Assembly: GCA_015709595.1 (NCBI GenBank)
Contig: CP054178.1
Location: forward strand, 3,229,205 to 3,293,204
DNA length: 64,000 nt
Source: Phycisphaeraceae bacterium
GTDB taxonomy: Bacteria; Planctomycetota; Phycisphaerae; Phycisphaerales; SM1A02
Direction: 5' to 3'
A model generated the notes under the pieces. It ran no database searches, was not told the origin of the DNA, and saw nothing but the letters and a program-made list of their open reading frames with translations. Position 1 is the stretch's first letter; each line of letters starts with the position of its first letter. The position numbers were made by a program, and so were the translations under genes. Positions 17,026 through 23,956 of this stretch are shown here, piece by piece.

Positions 17026-17838
17026 ATGCTCAACTACCTCGGCACGTGCCCCAAGTCGATGCAGAAGCCGCCCACGGCATCCACCCCAGAACAGGTCGCG
17101 CGATCGATCGAGCATCTGACGGTCGAGGCCGAACGTGCGGGCGTTTCACCAGCGCGAGTCGCCGCCGCCCAGCGGATCGCGCTGCTGCAACGCCAACAGC
17201 AACGGCGCGCCGCGGCCCAGCGGACACCCGTCCGCGCCGCGGTGGCCCCGCGGCCGCGCGTGGCGGCACGGCCGCGCGTCGCCTCGCCCAGGCGTCCTGC
17301 CGCCAACGTCAACCTCGCGCCGCTCCGGCAGCGAATCGCCAACGCGGCCAAAATTCTCGCGGGCATCCCCTCGCGGCTCCAGAAGGCGACGCCAGCGCAA
17401 AAAACGAAGCTGCTGGACACGCAGCGGAAGATGCAGGACTTGCTCAGACGACTCCGCGCTCAGCTGGCCAATGCGCAGCGGCGCGGCGGAGGCCTCAGCG
17501 GCTGGTACGACGAGGAGATCGGTTTCATCGATTCGATCTTTGGGGGCATCAGCAACATCTTCGCCGCGAGGGAAGCGCGGAAGGCCGCGGAGAAACAGGC
17601 GAAGGCCGCGGAGCTGCAAGCCCGGCAGGACCGGACGCAAGCCATCTTCGATGCGCGCCGCGAGGCCGATGATCTGCGCATGCAGGTCGCCAAACTCTCG
17701 GCCCTGCCGACGCAGGTGCTGATCCCACCCGCGCCGCCCGCTCCCCCGCCGCCCGCGGCCCCCGCGATGCCGGGATGGGTGATGCCCGTCGCCATCGGCG
17801 GCGCGGCCCTGCTGCTGCTTCCCCGACTTCTCAAATGA
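17026..17838 (+). CDS. coiled-coil protein with C-terminal membrane anchor
   Basis: This 270-residue protein is unrecognised. Residues 20-110 are Arg/Ala/Gln-rich, and about 110-150 is helical (QRIANAAKILAGIPSRLQKA). A Gly-rich turn follows with the motif GGGLSGWYDEEIGFIDSIFGGISNIF, then a charged coiled coil (AREARKAAEKQAKAAELQARQ), a proline-rich spacer and a single C-terminal membrane segment (MPVAIGGAALLLLPRLL). A tail-anchored coiled-coil architecture suits a minor membrane protein of a lipid-containing virion. The stop overlaps the next ATG (ATGA). Confidence 0.72.
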   Translation: MLNYLGTCPKSMQKPPTASTPEQVARSIEHLTVEAERAGVSPARVAAAQRIALLQRQQQRRAAAQRTPVRAAVAPRPRVAARPRVASPRRPAANVNLAPLRQRIANAAKILAGIPSRLQKATPAQKTKLLDTQRKMQDLLRRLRAQLANAQRRGGGLSGWYDEEIGFIDSIFGGISNIFAAREARKAAEKQAKAAELQARQDRTQAIFDARREADDLRMQVAKLSALPTQVLIPPAPPAPPPPAAPAMPGWVMPVAIGGAALLLLPRLLK

Positions 17839-18449
17839 CCGCCTTCCCCAGCCATATCGACGAGTACGGAGAGGCGGTCACGCCGCCGCTGCGCACGCCC
17901 ACGGAGTACGCCGTGCGCGCGGGCTCCCTGCTGGTCGATTGGATCAAGAGCGCCCAGGCGAAGATCAAGGAGTTCCAGGACGCGGCGGCGCGGGACGGCC
18001 GCGCCCTGTCGCTGCCCGAGCGATCGCTCATCAACGCGCTCGGTGAGTTCATCATCTTCGCCCAGCGCGTCAATGAGCTGCAGCGCGAGGCCCTGGTGAA
18101 GGCCGGCGGCGGCACGGTGTTTCCCGACGACGTGGATGCACGCATCCAGCAGATGCCGGTAATCCTGCGACACATGCCTCCGGGCACCTACTACGAGCAG
18201 CTGACGGAACGCGAGCAGGAGCTGCGGCAGCTGTACAACGTGGTGCGCACGTTCCTGCCTGAGCTCTCCGCGCAGTCGTGGACGATTGCCCGCCAGGTCG
18301 CCCAGGACTGGGATCTGACGGCGAAGTCGTGGACGCCCGTCATCGACGGCGCGATGAGCCAGGGCGGCATCCTGGAGCGGCTGGCGGGCTCGGCTGGACT
18401 GATCGCCTTGGCGGTCCTGGCGTTTTTCGCGTGGAGGGCGCTCAAGTGA
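17835..18449 (+). CDS. helical protein with C-terminal membrane anchor
   Basis: The 204-residue product is mostly alpha-helical (AGSLLVDWIKSAQAKIKEFQDAA, NALGEFIIFAQRVNELQREAL, ELRQLYNVVRTFLPEL). It ends with one membrane segment (SAGLIALAVLAFFAWRALK). No family is recognised. Like the gene before it, it places a soluble domain on a C-terminal anchor, so the two may work as a pair in a virion membrane. It starts by ATGA overlap and ends by GTGA overlap, within a strictly coupled gene run. Confidence 0.72.
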   Translation: MTAFPSHIDEYGEAVTPPLRTPTEYAVRAGSLLVDWIKSAQAKIKEFQDAAARDGRALSLPERSLINALGEFIIFAQRVNELQREALVKAGGGTVFPDDVDARIQQMPVILRHMPPGTYYEQLTEREQELRQLYNVVRTFLPELSAQSWTIARQVAQDWDLTAKSWTPVIDGAMSQGGILERLAGSAGLIALAVLAFFAWRALK

Positions 18450-18649
18450 GCAAGCGCACCACCGACAACGGCACCCAGCTGAGCGTCCGCCCCATCGGGC
18501 TGGCCAAGGTCATCGAGTACGTCAAAAACGGCAAGACGTTCCGACACAAGTTCACCAGCGCAAAGTCGGTGCTGTACGCCACGACCGACCGCTCCCACCT
18601 GGTCATCCCGGCCCGCACCAGCAGCCGCGGCGAAATCGAGGACGACTGA
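18446..18649 (+). CDS. small hypothetical protein
   Basis: The 67-residue protein starts at a GTG overlapping the previous stop. It is basic, with a beta-type pattern (LSVRPIGLAKVIEYVKNGKTFRH, KSVLYATTDRSHLVIPAR) and an acidic last few residues. It has no membrane segment and matches no family I know. The tight coupling to its neighbours supports it as a real gene. Confidence 0.6.
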   Translation: MSKRTTDNGTQLSVRPIGLAKVIEYVKNGKTFRHKFTSAKSVLYATTDRSHLVIPARTSSRGEIEDD

Positions 18650-18651
18650 AC

Positions 18652-19299
18652 ATGGCGACGACGCTCCTCCTCAGCAACCCGACCAAGCGACGGCGACGAC
18701 GGCGAAAGACCGCCCGGAGCCGAGCCACCAAGCCACGCACACCGCGGCGCGTCCGCCGCGCTCCCAGGAGAATCACCAGCATGGCACGCAAGCGACGACG
18801 AACACGGCGCGCAGCGCCAACCGTGCGCAGGCGACGGAGCCGCCGAGCTTCCGCGCCGCGCGGCAAGATCGACATGCAGTTCCTCATGCAGGGGGCAGGC
18901 ATCGCGGGCGGCGCCCTGGTGACCGATTTCCTGATCGGGAAAATCCCCATCGCGGCCCTCCAGACATCGCCCTGGGCGCGCGTCGCGGGAAAGGTGGGCA
19001 TCGCCATCGCGGCCAAGATGCTGCTGCACCGCAGCGCGCCGAAGATCGCCAACGCGCTGGCGCTCGGCGCGATCGCGTCCACGACTCTGGATGCGCTCCG
19101 CGCCGCGAATCTCCAGCTGCCGGGCGGCGGCCTCAGCGGATACGACATCGACCCCGACCTGGCCGGATTGATGGGGTACGACCCCGTCACCGGCGAGTTC
19201 ATCGAGGACGAGGATCCCGCCGCGCTGCTCGGCTGCGACAACATGGCCGGGTACGACTCGGAGCCGGGCCTGAATTTCACGGTGGTTGAGGCCGCGTAA
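18652..19299 (+). CDS. highly basic membrane protein, candidate virion core/DNA-binding protein
   Basis: The first 70 of 215 residues hold a dense run of Arg and Lys (KRRRRRRKTARSRATKPR, RKRRRTRRAAP). A hydrophobic region follows with two probable membrane helices (QGAGIAGGALVTDFLIGK and ARVAGKVGIAIAAKMLL), and the C terminus is acidic and glycine-rich (DLAGLMGYDPVTGEFIEDED). Nucleic-acid-binding basic tails on membrane proteins are common in virus cores, where they tether the genome to the inner membrane. That role is inference. It lies 2 nt after the previous stop and before the first candidate capsid gene. Confidence 0.7.
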   Translation: MATTLLLSNPTKRRRRRRKTARSRATKPRTPRRVRRAPRRITSMARKRRRTRRAAPTVRRRRSRRASAPRGKIDMQFLMQGAGIAGGALVTDFLIGKIPIAALQTSPWARVAGKVGIAIAAKMLLHRSAPKIANALALGAIASTTLDALRAANLQLPGGGLSGYDIDPDLAGLMGYDPVTGEFIEDEDPAALLGCDNMAGYDSEPGLNFTVVEAA

Positions 19300-19314
19300 C
19301 GGCGCGATTGCCAT

Positions 19315-19357
19315 GCCTGGGCGGCGCGGGATCTCCCCGGACCGCGACGCCCCAGGC
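19315..19357 (+). promoter_or_regulatory. hairpin upstream of the first candidate capsid gene
   Basis: GCCTGGGCG (19315-19323) pairs with CGCCCCAGGC (19348-19357) around a GC-rich loop. No T-run follows, so it is not a standard terminator. It may stabilise the capsid mRNA or attenuate transcription before the 19400 gene. Confidence 0.4.
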
Positions 19358-19399
19358 CTTCCCGATCCCACTCACACACAATCCCCCGAAAGGTGAACC

Positions 19400-20227
19400 A
19401 TGTCACGCATCTCAGCAGTCAGAGACATCGTGTGCCGACCGGCACGCGCGGGCAACAACGGATTCCCGATGGATGAGCTCGTGCGGCAGCGCATGCGCCA
19501 GATCGCAGGCGGCATCCCGGGCGACGGCGACGCCACGCTCACCACGCCGCAGAGTTACTACCACCGGGTCAACTATCCCACCGCGGGCAGCACGCAATTC
19601 CGATTCTTCAACGAACCGCGAGCCCGCGGCATCACCAACCTGGACACGCCCAATCAGTTCCCAGCCAACTACGGCTTCCTGCTGCGCAGCATCAGCTTCG
19701 ACTTCCTGCCGGCCTTCGATCGCCAGGGCGCTCACTGCAGCGCCACGGTGGCCAACTCGTCCCTCTCGCTGTCGGCGATCGCCGCGGCGACGGCGGACCA
19801 GCTGGCGCGGCCCTGGCGGTGGAATGAGAAGGTGCGCGAGCTGATGAGCCAGGGCGTCGTCACGTTCAAAGTGGGACAGCGCGACATCTTCGAGGTGTTC
19901 GGGCTCACCAACTTCCCCAGCGGCAAGGGCGTCGTGTCCAACCCCGGCGTGTCCAACATGCTCGACACCAGCGCCGCCGCCAACTCCCTGGGCACCATGA
20001 TGAACCAGGTGACCAACGGCGCGCCTGTGTTCTGCAACCGCTGGGAGTTCTACGAGCCGTTCCCCATCGCGCCCAACCAGACCTTCGAGCTCACGGTGGA
20101 CTACCTCACCGCCGTGTCGTTCTCCGAGGCCGGCCGCGGACCGATGGAAGGCGACGCGGGCGCGACGGCGGGCGTTCTCATGTGCGAAATGCTCGGTCAA
20201 CTGGTCATCCCGGCCGCGCAGGGATGA
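19400..20227 (+). CDS. candidate major capsid protein of element 1
   Basis: No named family is recognised in this 275-residue protein. The sequence is beta-rich with short hydrophobic strands and many Asn/Pro/Gly turns. Indicative segments are YGFLLRSISFDFLPAF, GVVTFKVGQRDIFEVFGLTNF, WEFYEPFPIAPNQTFELTV and AGVLMCEMLGQLVIPA. The pattern of a strand ending in an aromatic, then PIAPNQTFEL, resembles edge strands of jelly-roll coat proteins. Length is close to the 269-residue PM2 coat protein, but no similarity is claimed. It has its own upstream hairpin and AAAGGTG ribosome site, as expected for a highly expressed structural gene. Confidence 0.68.
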   Translation: MSRISAVRDIVCRPARAGNNGFPMDELVRQRMRQIAGGIPGDGDATLTTPQSYYHRVNYPTAGSTQFRFFNEPRARGITNLDTPNQFPANYGFLLRSISFDFLPAFDRQGAHCSATVANSSLSLSAIAAATADQLARPWRWNEKVRELMSQGVVTFKVGQRDIFEVFGLTNFPSGKGVVSNPGVSNMLDTSAAANSLGTMMNQVTNGAPVFCNRWEFYEPFPIAPNQTFELTVDYLTAVSFSEAGRGPMEGDAGATAGVLMCEMLGQLVIPAAQG

Positions 20228-20244
20228 TCGCGGGGCCTCTCTCT

Positions 20245-20270
20245 CCTGGCGAGCGGAGACGCCCGCCAGG
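20245..20270 (+). promoter_or_regulatory. hairpin downstream of the first candidate capsid gene
   Basis: CCTGGCG (20245-20251) and CGCCAGG (20264-20270) form a perfect 7-bp stem. Together with the hairpin at 19315 it brackets the 19400 gene, which would suit mRNA protection of an abundant structural transcript. Confidence 0.35.
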
Positions 20271-20306
20271 GCATTCTGACTCACACCCCCAACGAAGGAC
20301 ACCCAC

Positions 20307-20507
20307 ATGGCGAAGAATCGAGCCAGCAGCAAGCCCGCCGCCTCCAACGACTCCGGGTGCGATGACGACATCATCGCGGCGATCGTCAGCAACCCGAACC
20401 TGGTGCGCGTGGACGCATCGGGCGGCGACTTGAAGCCGGTCCTCACGTGCAAGCCAGAAGCGCTGCGGGCGCTCATCGGCGAGCTGAAGGCCGCGCTGCA
20501 GGATTGA
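20307..20507 (+). CDS. small hypothetical protein
   Basis: This 66-residue protein has a Ser/Lys/Ala-rich N terminus followed by a short alpha/beta segment (DDDIIAAIVSNPNLVRVD, KPEALRALIGELKAALQD). An AGGA ribosome binding site lies before the ATG. It sits between two candidate capsid genes. I do not recognise it, and its size would suit a minor virion or assembly protein. Confidence 0.6.
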   Translation: MAKNRASSKPAASNDSGCDDDIIAAIVSNPNLVRVDASGGDLKPVLTCKPEALRALIGELKAALQD

Positions 20508-20530
20508 CCGTTCCGGCGCACTGCGGCCCG

Positions 20531-20579
20531 GAACTGCGGTTGCTCGTGGCACTTTTTTCCAACTTCTCGCGCCACGGGA
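20531..20579. repeat. dispersed ~47-bp imperfect repeat, copy A
   Basis: The segment matches 22891-22939 at about 85% of positions with two single-base gaps, sharing TTGCTCGT-type, GCACTTTTT and ACTTCT-CGCG-CACGGG blocks. Both copies are intergenic and in the same orientation, and they bracket the genes at 20604-22791. Function is unknown; promoter or packaging/processing signals are possible. Confidence 0.6.
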
Positions 20580-20603
20580 TAGGGCGAAGGCAAGGAAAGC
20601 ATT

Positions 20604-21146
20604 ATGCGAAGCTGCATCAATCCAGTCGTGGCTGATGTGCTCGGCGAGCTGGGCGGCCAGGCGGGGAACCCGGTCACGAACGCCTACTACTTCACGTACA
20701 CCAGCGGGCCAATCCTTGCGATCACCGTCGGCCAGGTCGCCAGCCGCTCAATCAACATCACCAGCGGCTACGACTTCATCGTGCAGGGCATCGCGGCCCG
20801 GGCGCGCTTCAACGCGGCCAACACGCCCGCGGGCACCGTGCCCCAGGCGAAGATTCCGCGCATCGTGCGCGACACGCTCGCGGGGCAGACCAACGCCAAC
20901 CTGGGCATGATCCGCTGGGGCTGGTCGATCGCCAACATGCCCTACCAGAACCAGCGCGTTCCGATGGACCTGACGACGGGCGAGCCGGGTGATCCGTGGT
21001 TCCTGCCCTCCCGCGTCTACGTGCCCGCCAACTCCACCATCCTGATCGAGGTGGAGAACAACCTGCCCGCGATCGGCGGCGTGGCCACGCCGATCATCGA
21101 CGTTGAAGTGCTGTTCCAGGGCATCAATGCAACGCCGAGACGATGA
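20604..21146 (+). CDS. candidate capsid or minor virion protein
   Basis: The protein has 180 residues and a strong beta pattern typical of a single jelly-roll. Segments are ILAITVGQVASRSINITSGYDFIVQGIAA, then WFLPSRVYVPANSTILIEVENN and a final IIDVEVLFQGINATPRR. The YVPANSTILIEV plus V-x-V-x-F-x-G ending is the clearest hint of a coat-type fold. I know no named family for it. AAGGAAAG precedes the ATG, and the stop overlaps the next ATG (ATGA). Lengths of this and the following gene recall the paired coat proteins of some tailless phages, but this is inference. Confidence 0.65.
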   Translation: MRSCINPVVADVLGELGGQAGNPVTNAYYFTYTSGPILAITVGQVASRSINITSGYDFIVQGIAARARFNAANTPAGTVPQAKIPRIVRDTLAGQTNANLGMIRWGWSIANMPYQNQRVPMDLTTGEPGDPWFLPSRVYVPANSTILIEVENNLPAIGGVATPIIDVEVLFQGINATPRR

Positions 21147-21901
21147 GCAAGCACCGAGGCATCTTCCGCGACGGATCGCAGGGGCTCGGCCCTGGCGGCT
21201 ACAACGCCGTCGCGGCGGGCTTTCGCCGCCCCTTGCCCATCGACCCCACGAGCAACCCGCCCACGCACGAGAACCGCGAGACCTACTCACCCCTTACGGA
21301 TCTGTTCCCCGAACTGCTCACGCTCAGCGCGAGCTTCACCAGCGTGCCGGTTCCCGCGGGCACTGTGATCGGTGCGGGGCAGGCGGGATGGTTCGGGCTC
21401 GGCGAATGGACCGCCGGTCAGAACCCGGGACAGGACTTCCAGGTGTTTGGGATCAGCATCGAGAATATCAGCTGCAACCACACGCCCGGCTCCGTGCCGG
21501 GCAATGCCTGGGGGAACGCACGCGGGCTGGGCGCTCAGCTGTGGATCGGCACGAATCTGCCCTCTGTCGTCGGCGCGTGGCGCAGCGGACCAGGGCTGAG
21601 CGGAGGCATCGTGTCAACACTGGAGACGAGCGGCGTCGGATCGCTGGGGCTCATCTACCGGCAGTCGTTCCCGCCTGGCAACGCCAGCGACACCGTGCCG
21701 ATGAAGTTCGTGACGCACAAGCACTTCAGCCCCTTCGTCGATCGCATCCCCCTGGCGACGCAGCTCCAGGCGGCGCTTGTGCTGGACGGTGCCAACGTGA
21801 ATCTGATCGGCGTGGCTGGCGGCACGGTGCAGGGCTGGGCCGACATTCAGATCAACGTCGGCCTGGTGAACAACCCCAACACGTTCCGCGGCAACCGCTA
21901 A
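21143..21901 (+). CDS. candidate capsid or vertex protein
   Basis: This 252-residue protein is translationally coupled to the gene before it. After a 50-residue extended N terminus it is beta-rich: SFTSVPVPAGTVIGAGQAGWF, FQVFGISIENISCNH, SLGLIYRQSFPPG, then LQAALVLDGANVNLIGV and a closing GWADIQINVGLVNNP. It shares general style, not clear sequence, with the genes at 19400 and 20604. An adjacent pair of beta-rich proteins produced in equal amounts fits a two-component capsid, or a coat plus penton. Confidence 0.62.
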   Translation: MSKHRGIFRDGSQGLGPGGYNAVAAGFRRPLPIDPTSNPPTHENRETYSPLTDLFPELLTLSASFTSVPVPAGTVIGAGQAGWFGLGEWTAGQNPGQDFQVFGISIENISCNHTPGSVPGNAWGNARGLGAQLWIGTNLPSVVGAWRSGPGLSGGIVSTLETSGVGSLGLIYRQSFPPGNASDTVPMKFVTHKHFSPFVDRIPLATQLQAALVLDGANVNLIGVAGGTVQGWADIQINVGLVNNPNTFRGNR

Positions 21902-21906
21902 CGGCC

Positions 21907-22791
21907 ATGGCGCGGGTGAACCCCAACGATCCTGCATCCTACGGTCGGCTCGTGGAGCACGTGCTTGACGAGGAACGGCGTCGCCGACGGGCCAGGCCGG
22001 AACATGACCAGGGCGGCGGGATGGCCCCAGGCGGCCACCGCAGCGGCGGAGGAGGCAGCGGCGCGGGTGGAGGCGGCGGAGGCGCTGGCGGGGGTGGAGG
22101 CGGCGGAGGTGGAGGCGGCGGAGGTGGAAGGACGATCGGACGCACTCCCCCACCGCTCGGCCATCCCACGCCCGTCATCGGTGTCGAGCTCGGGCCGATC
22201 GCCGCGGGCTACGTGGACAACAGCCAGAACATCCAGGCGCTGATGCAGGCCAGCCGGTTCCATCCGTTCAGCGCCACCACGGGCACATTCGCGCTGACGG
22301 ATTTCGACGTGCTGCGAGGGACATGGGTACTCAACGCGGGCAATCTGCAAAACTCCGTGCTCGGTGCCGTCGGACCCCCCGATCCGAGGAGCGTCGTCAC
22401 CTACAACGGGTTCACCAGTTACACCGATCTTCATGTCCAGGGCAGCAAGACGACTGTCGGCATCAACACCGCCTGCTGGGTTCTTGCTCGGTATAACCCC
22501 GCCACACAGAACGGCTACGCGGTCAGCGCACAACTCGGAACCACCATCCTCATCCAGCGGATTGATGCGGGGGTGCTGGCCACGCTCAGCACCATCCCTC
22601 AGGCCTTCACCGCGGCGGACACGTTCGGCTGCCGCATCGTTGGCTCAACGATCCAGGCCACTCTGAACGGCGTGGGGATCGGCTCGGCGATCGACGCCAC
22701 CTATGGCGCACCGGCCCGTGCGGGAATGGGTGATGCCAGCTCCACCTTGGCAACGAGAATATGGGACTTCTTCAGCATCACGCCGCCTTGA
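21907..22791 (+). CDS. polyglycine-hinged candidate spike/receptor-binding protein
   Basis: The 294-residue protein has a charged N-terminal helix (YGRLVEHVLDEERRRRRAR), then about 30 residues that are almost all glycine (roughly residues 36-75). A C-terminal beta-rich domain of about 200 residues follows. That domain has a laminin-G/concanavalin-like rhythm (LRGTWVLNAGNLQNSVLG, TDLHVQGSKTTVGINTACWVL, DTFGCRIVGSTIQATLNGV, IWDFFSITPP). An anchor, flexible hinge and carbohydrate-binding-like head is a plausible spike. The glycine tract is coded by GGCGGA-type repeats and could vary in length. An in-frame extension back to 21103 overlaps the previous gene and was not used. Confidence 0.7.
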   Translation: MARVNPNDPASYGRLVEHVLDEERRRRRARPEHDQGGGMAPGGHRSGGGGSGAGGGGGGAGGGGGGGGGGGGGGRTIGRTPPPLGHPTPVIGVELGPIAAGYVDNSQNIQALMQASRFHPFSATTGTFALTDFDVLRGTWVLNAGNLQNSVLGAVGPPDPRSVVTYNGFTSYTDLHVQGSKTTVGINTACWVLARYNPATQNGYAVSAQLGTTILIQRIDAGVLATLSTIPQAFTAADTFGCRIVGSTIQATLNGVGIGSAIDATYGAPARAGMGDASSTLATRIWDFFSITPP

Positions 22792-22890
22792 GTGCGATCG
22801 ATCATCGTCGTGTTCGGCGGTGACGATGCCACCTGAGACCGCGGGCATCGTCGAAACTGACGAGAGTGGCCACCAGCCGCGCCGTCGCGC

Positions 22891-22939
22891 AGAAACGCGG
22901 CTGCTCGTTGCACTTTTTCCCGACTTCTTCGCGCACGGG
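22891..22939. repeat. dispersed ~47-bp imperfect repeat, copy B
   Basis: This is the counterpart of 20531-20579, in the same orientation, lying between the spike candidate and the convergent GIY-YIG gene. It overlaps no coding sequence. The conserved T5-6 run inside it is not preceded by a hairpin. Confidence 0.6.
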
Positions 22940-22955
22940 TGGGGGCAAACGAGCA

Positions 22956-23321
22956 TCAGAATGGCGCGGGCTCATCGTCCGCGGGCACGAGTCGATTGTC
23001 GCGCGGGTCAAGCAGCGCGATCAATCGGTCCTGCTCCGGCTCACTCTCGCACGCGCCGCCGCAGAGAACGCGCACCGCGACTTCCACATCATCGCGCCAG
23101 TAGGTCGGCCCCGCGGTGTTCTGACTGTTGTCCCACGCCTGGAAGTGCCGCGTGATCGTGGCGTAGAGACGCCCCGTGTGCGACTCTCCCACGTACAGGA
23201 CTTCGCGCGATGCTCGATCGCGGATGATGTAGACGCCGCTCTCCCCACGCAGCTCGCGAAGCCACGCGGGGTACGGATCGCCCTTGCTCCCTTCAACGGA
23301 TCGGTAGGTGAGACGTTCCAT
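22956..23321 (-). CDS. GIY-YIG nuclease-domain protein
   Basis: The 121-residue product has the two short motifs of the GIY-YIG fold (SGVYII and VLYVGES, 14 residues apart), then GRLYATITRHFQAW with the conserved Arg and His positions. Such small proteins act as structure- or sequence-specific endonucleases, as homing enzymes or repair nucleases. It is the last gene of a minus-strand operon behind a toxin gene, starting 2 nt after the toxin stop with GAGG 7 nt upstream. Why a nuclease is joined to a toxin-antitoxin pair is unclear; element exclusion or mobility are possibilities. Confidence 0.78.
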   Translation of the reverse strand: MERLTYRSVEGSKGDPYPAWLRELRGESGVYIIRDRASREVLYVGESHTGRLYATITRHFQAWDNSQNTAGPTYWRDDVEVAVRVLCGGACESEPEQDRLIALLDPRDNRLVPADDEPAPF

Positions 23322-23323
23322 CG

Positions 23324-23659
23324 TCAATCCTCATCGTCACGCGGCGGGCGATCGGGGTGAAGAATCCGCTCCACGTCGCGCGCGCCATGAAGGACATGAT
23401 GCACCAGCACCTCGCAGTCCGTCTCTTCGTAGACGACGAGATACCCATGCACGTTGAGGAACCGCACCGGCTGAGTCGTCAGGTCATCTCGGAAGTGACC
23501 AACTCCCGGATTGGCTCCGATGCGCCGAAAGGCCGCGGCGAAACTGGTCTGCACCTTCACCGCTCGATCAAACTCGCCCTGGGACAGGTACCAATCGAGG
23601 ATGCTGTCCACTTCAGCAGCGGCGGCGCGGCTTACGGAGACTGCTTTCACGACTGGCAT
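23324..23659 (-). CDS. ParE/RelE-family toxin
   Basis: This 111-residue protein shows the ParE/RelE pattern: VSRAAAAEVDSILDWYLSQG helix hairpin, AFRRIGANPGVGHFRDDL loop, then PVRFLNVHGYLVVYEET and VLVHHVLHGARDVERIL, ending with the typical basic residues. ParE toxins poison gyrase and RelE toxins cleave mRNA; the sequence alone does not decide. The ATG at 23659 overlaps the antitoxin gene by 47 nt, a normal arrangement for these pairs. Confidence 0.85.
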   Translation of the reverse strand: MPVVKAVSVSRAAAAEVDSILDWYLSQGEFDRAVKVQTSFAAAFRRIGANPGVGHFRDDLTTQPVRFLNVHGYLVVYEETDCEVLVHHVLHGARDVERILHPDRPPRDDED

Positions 23660-23909
23660 TCTGCGCGCGTTTGATCTTCGCTTCAAGCCGCCTCATCAGT
23701 TCTTCGACCGGGATCCCCTCGCCCCGGGCAAACGAAGCCCTCGACTCATCGATCAACCGATTGAGGCGCTCCCGCCCCTTCGCCCAGTTCGTGAGGGCGT
23801 CGCGCACAACCTCCGCTTCGCTCTTGTAGTGCCCGGATGCCATGACCTGGCCGATGTGCCGGACGACCCGAACGGGAAGCGTCACCTGGATGGAGTTGCC
23901 TCGTGCCAT
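23613..23909 (-). CDS. ParD/CopG-type antitoxin
   Basis: The 98-residue protein starts with a ribbon-helix-helix domain (NSIQVTLPVRVVRHIGQVMASGHYKSEAEVVRDALTNW), the DNA-binding part that autorepresses the operon. A charged C-terminal helix follows that would wrap the toxin. It is the first gene of the toxin-antitoxin-nuclease operon. Its start lies 48 bp from the divergent integrase start, so its operator may also influence integrase expression. Confidence 0.87.
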   Translation of the reverse strand: MARGNSIQVTLPVRVVRHIGQVMASGHYKSEAEVVRDALTNWAKGRERLNRLIDESRASFARGEGIPVEELMRRLEAKIKRAQNASRESSLRKPRRRC

Positions 23910-23940
23910 GCTGATAGTCTACCATGCAGGCGAGTCGCGG

Positions 23941-23946
23941 CATAAT
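23941..23946 (+). promoter_or_regulatory. CATAAT -10-like box of the integrase
   Basis: CATAAT lies 10 nt before the ATG at 23957, in the short divergent region between antitoxin and integrase genes. This gives a near-leaderless integrase transcript and places its promoter within reach of the antitoxin's autoregulation. Confidence 0.4.
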
Positions 23947-23956
23947 CCTCATCTTT

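Noticed and set aside
20546-20562. Sigma-54 (-24/-12) promoter in the TGGCAC-T6 sequence of the dispersed repeat
   Set aside because: The TTGC part is missing at the required spacing, and the second copy changes TGGCAC to TTGCAC.
21103-21906. N-terminal extension of the polyglycine protein
   Set aside because: It lies in another frame over the candidate capsid gene at 21143, which has an ATGA-coupled start and protein-like sequence.
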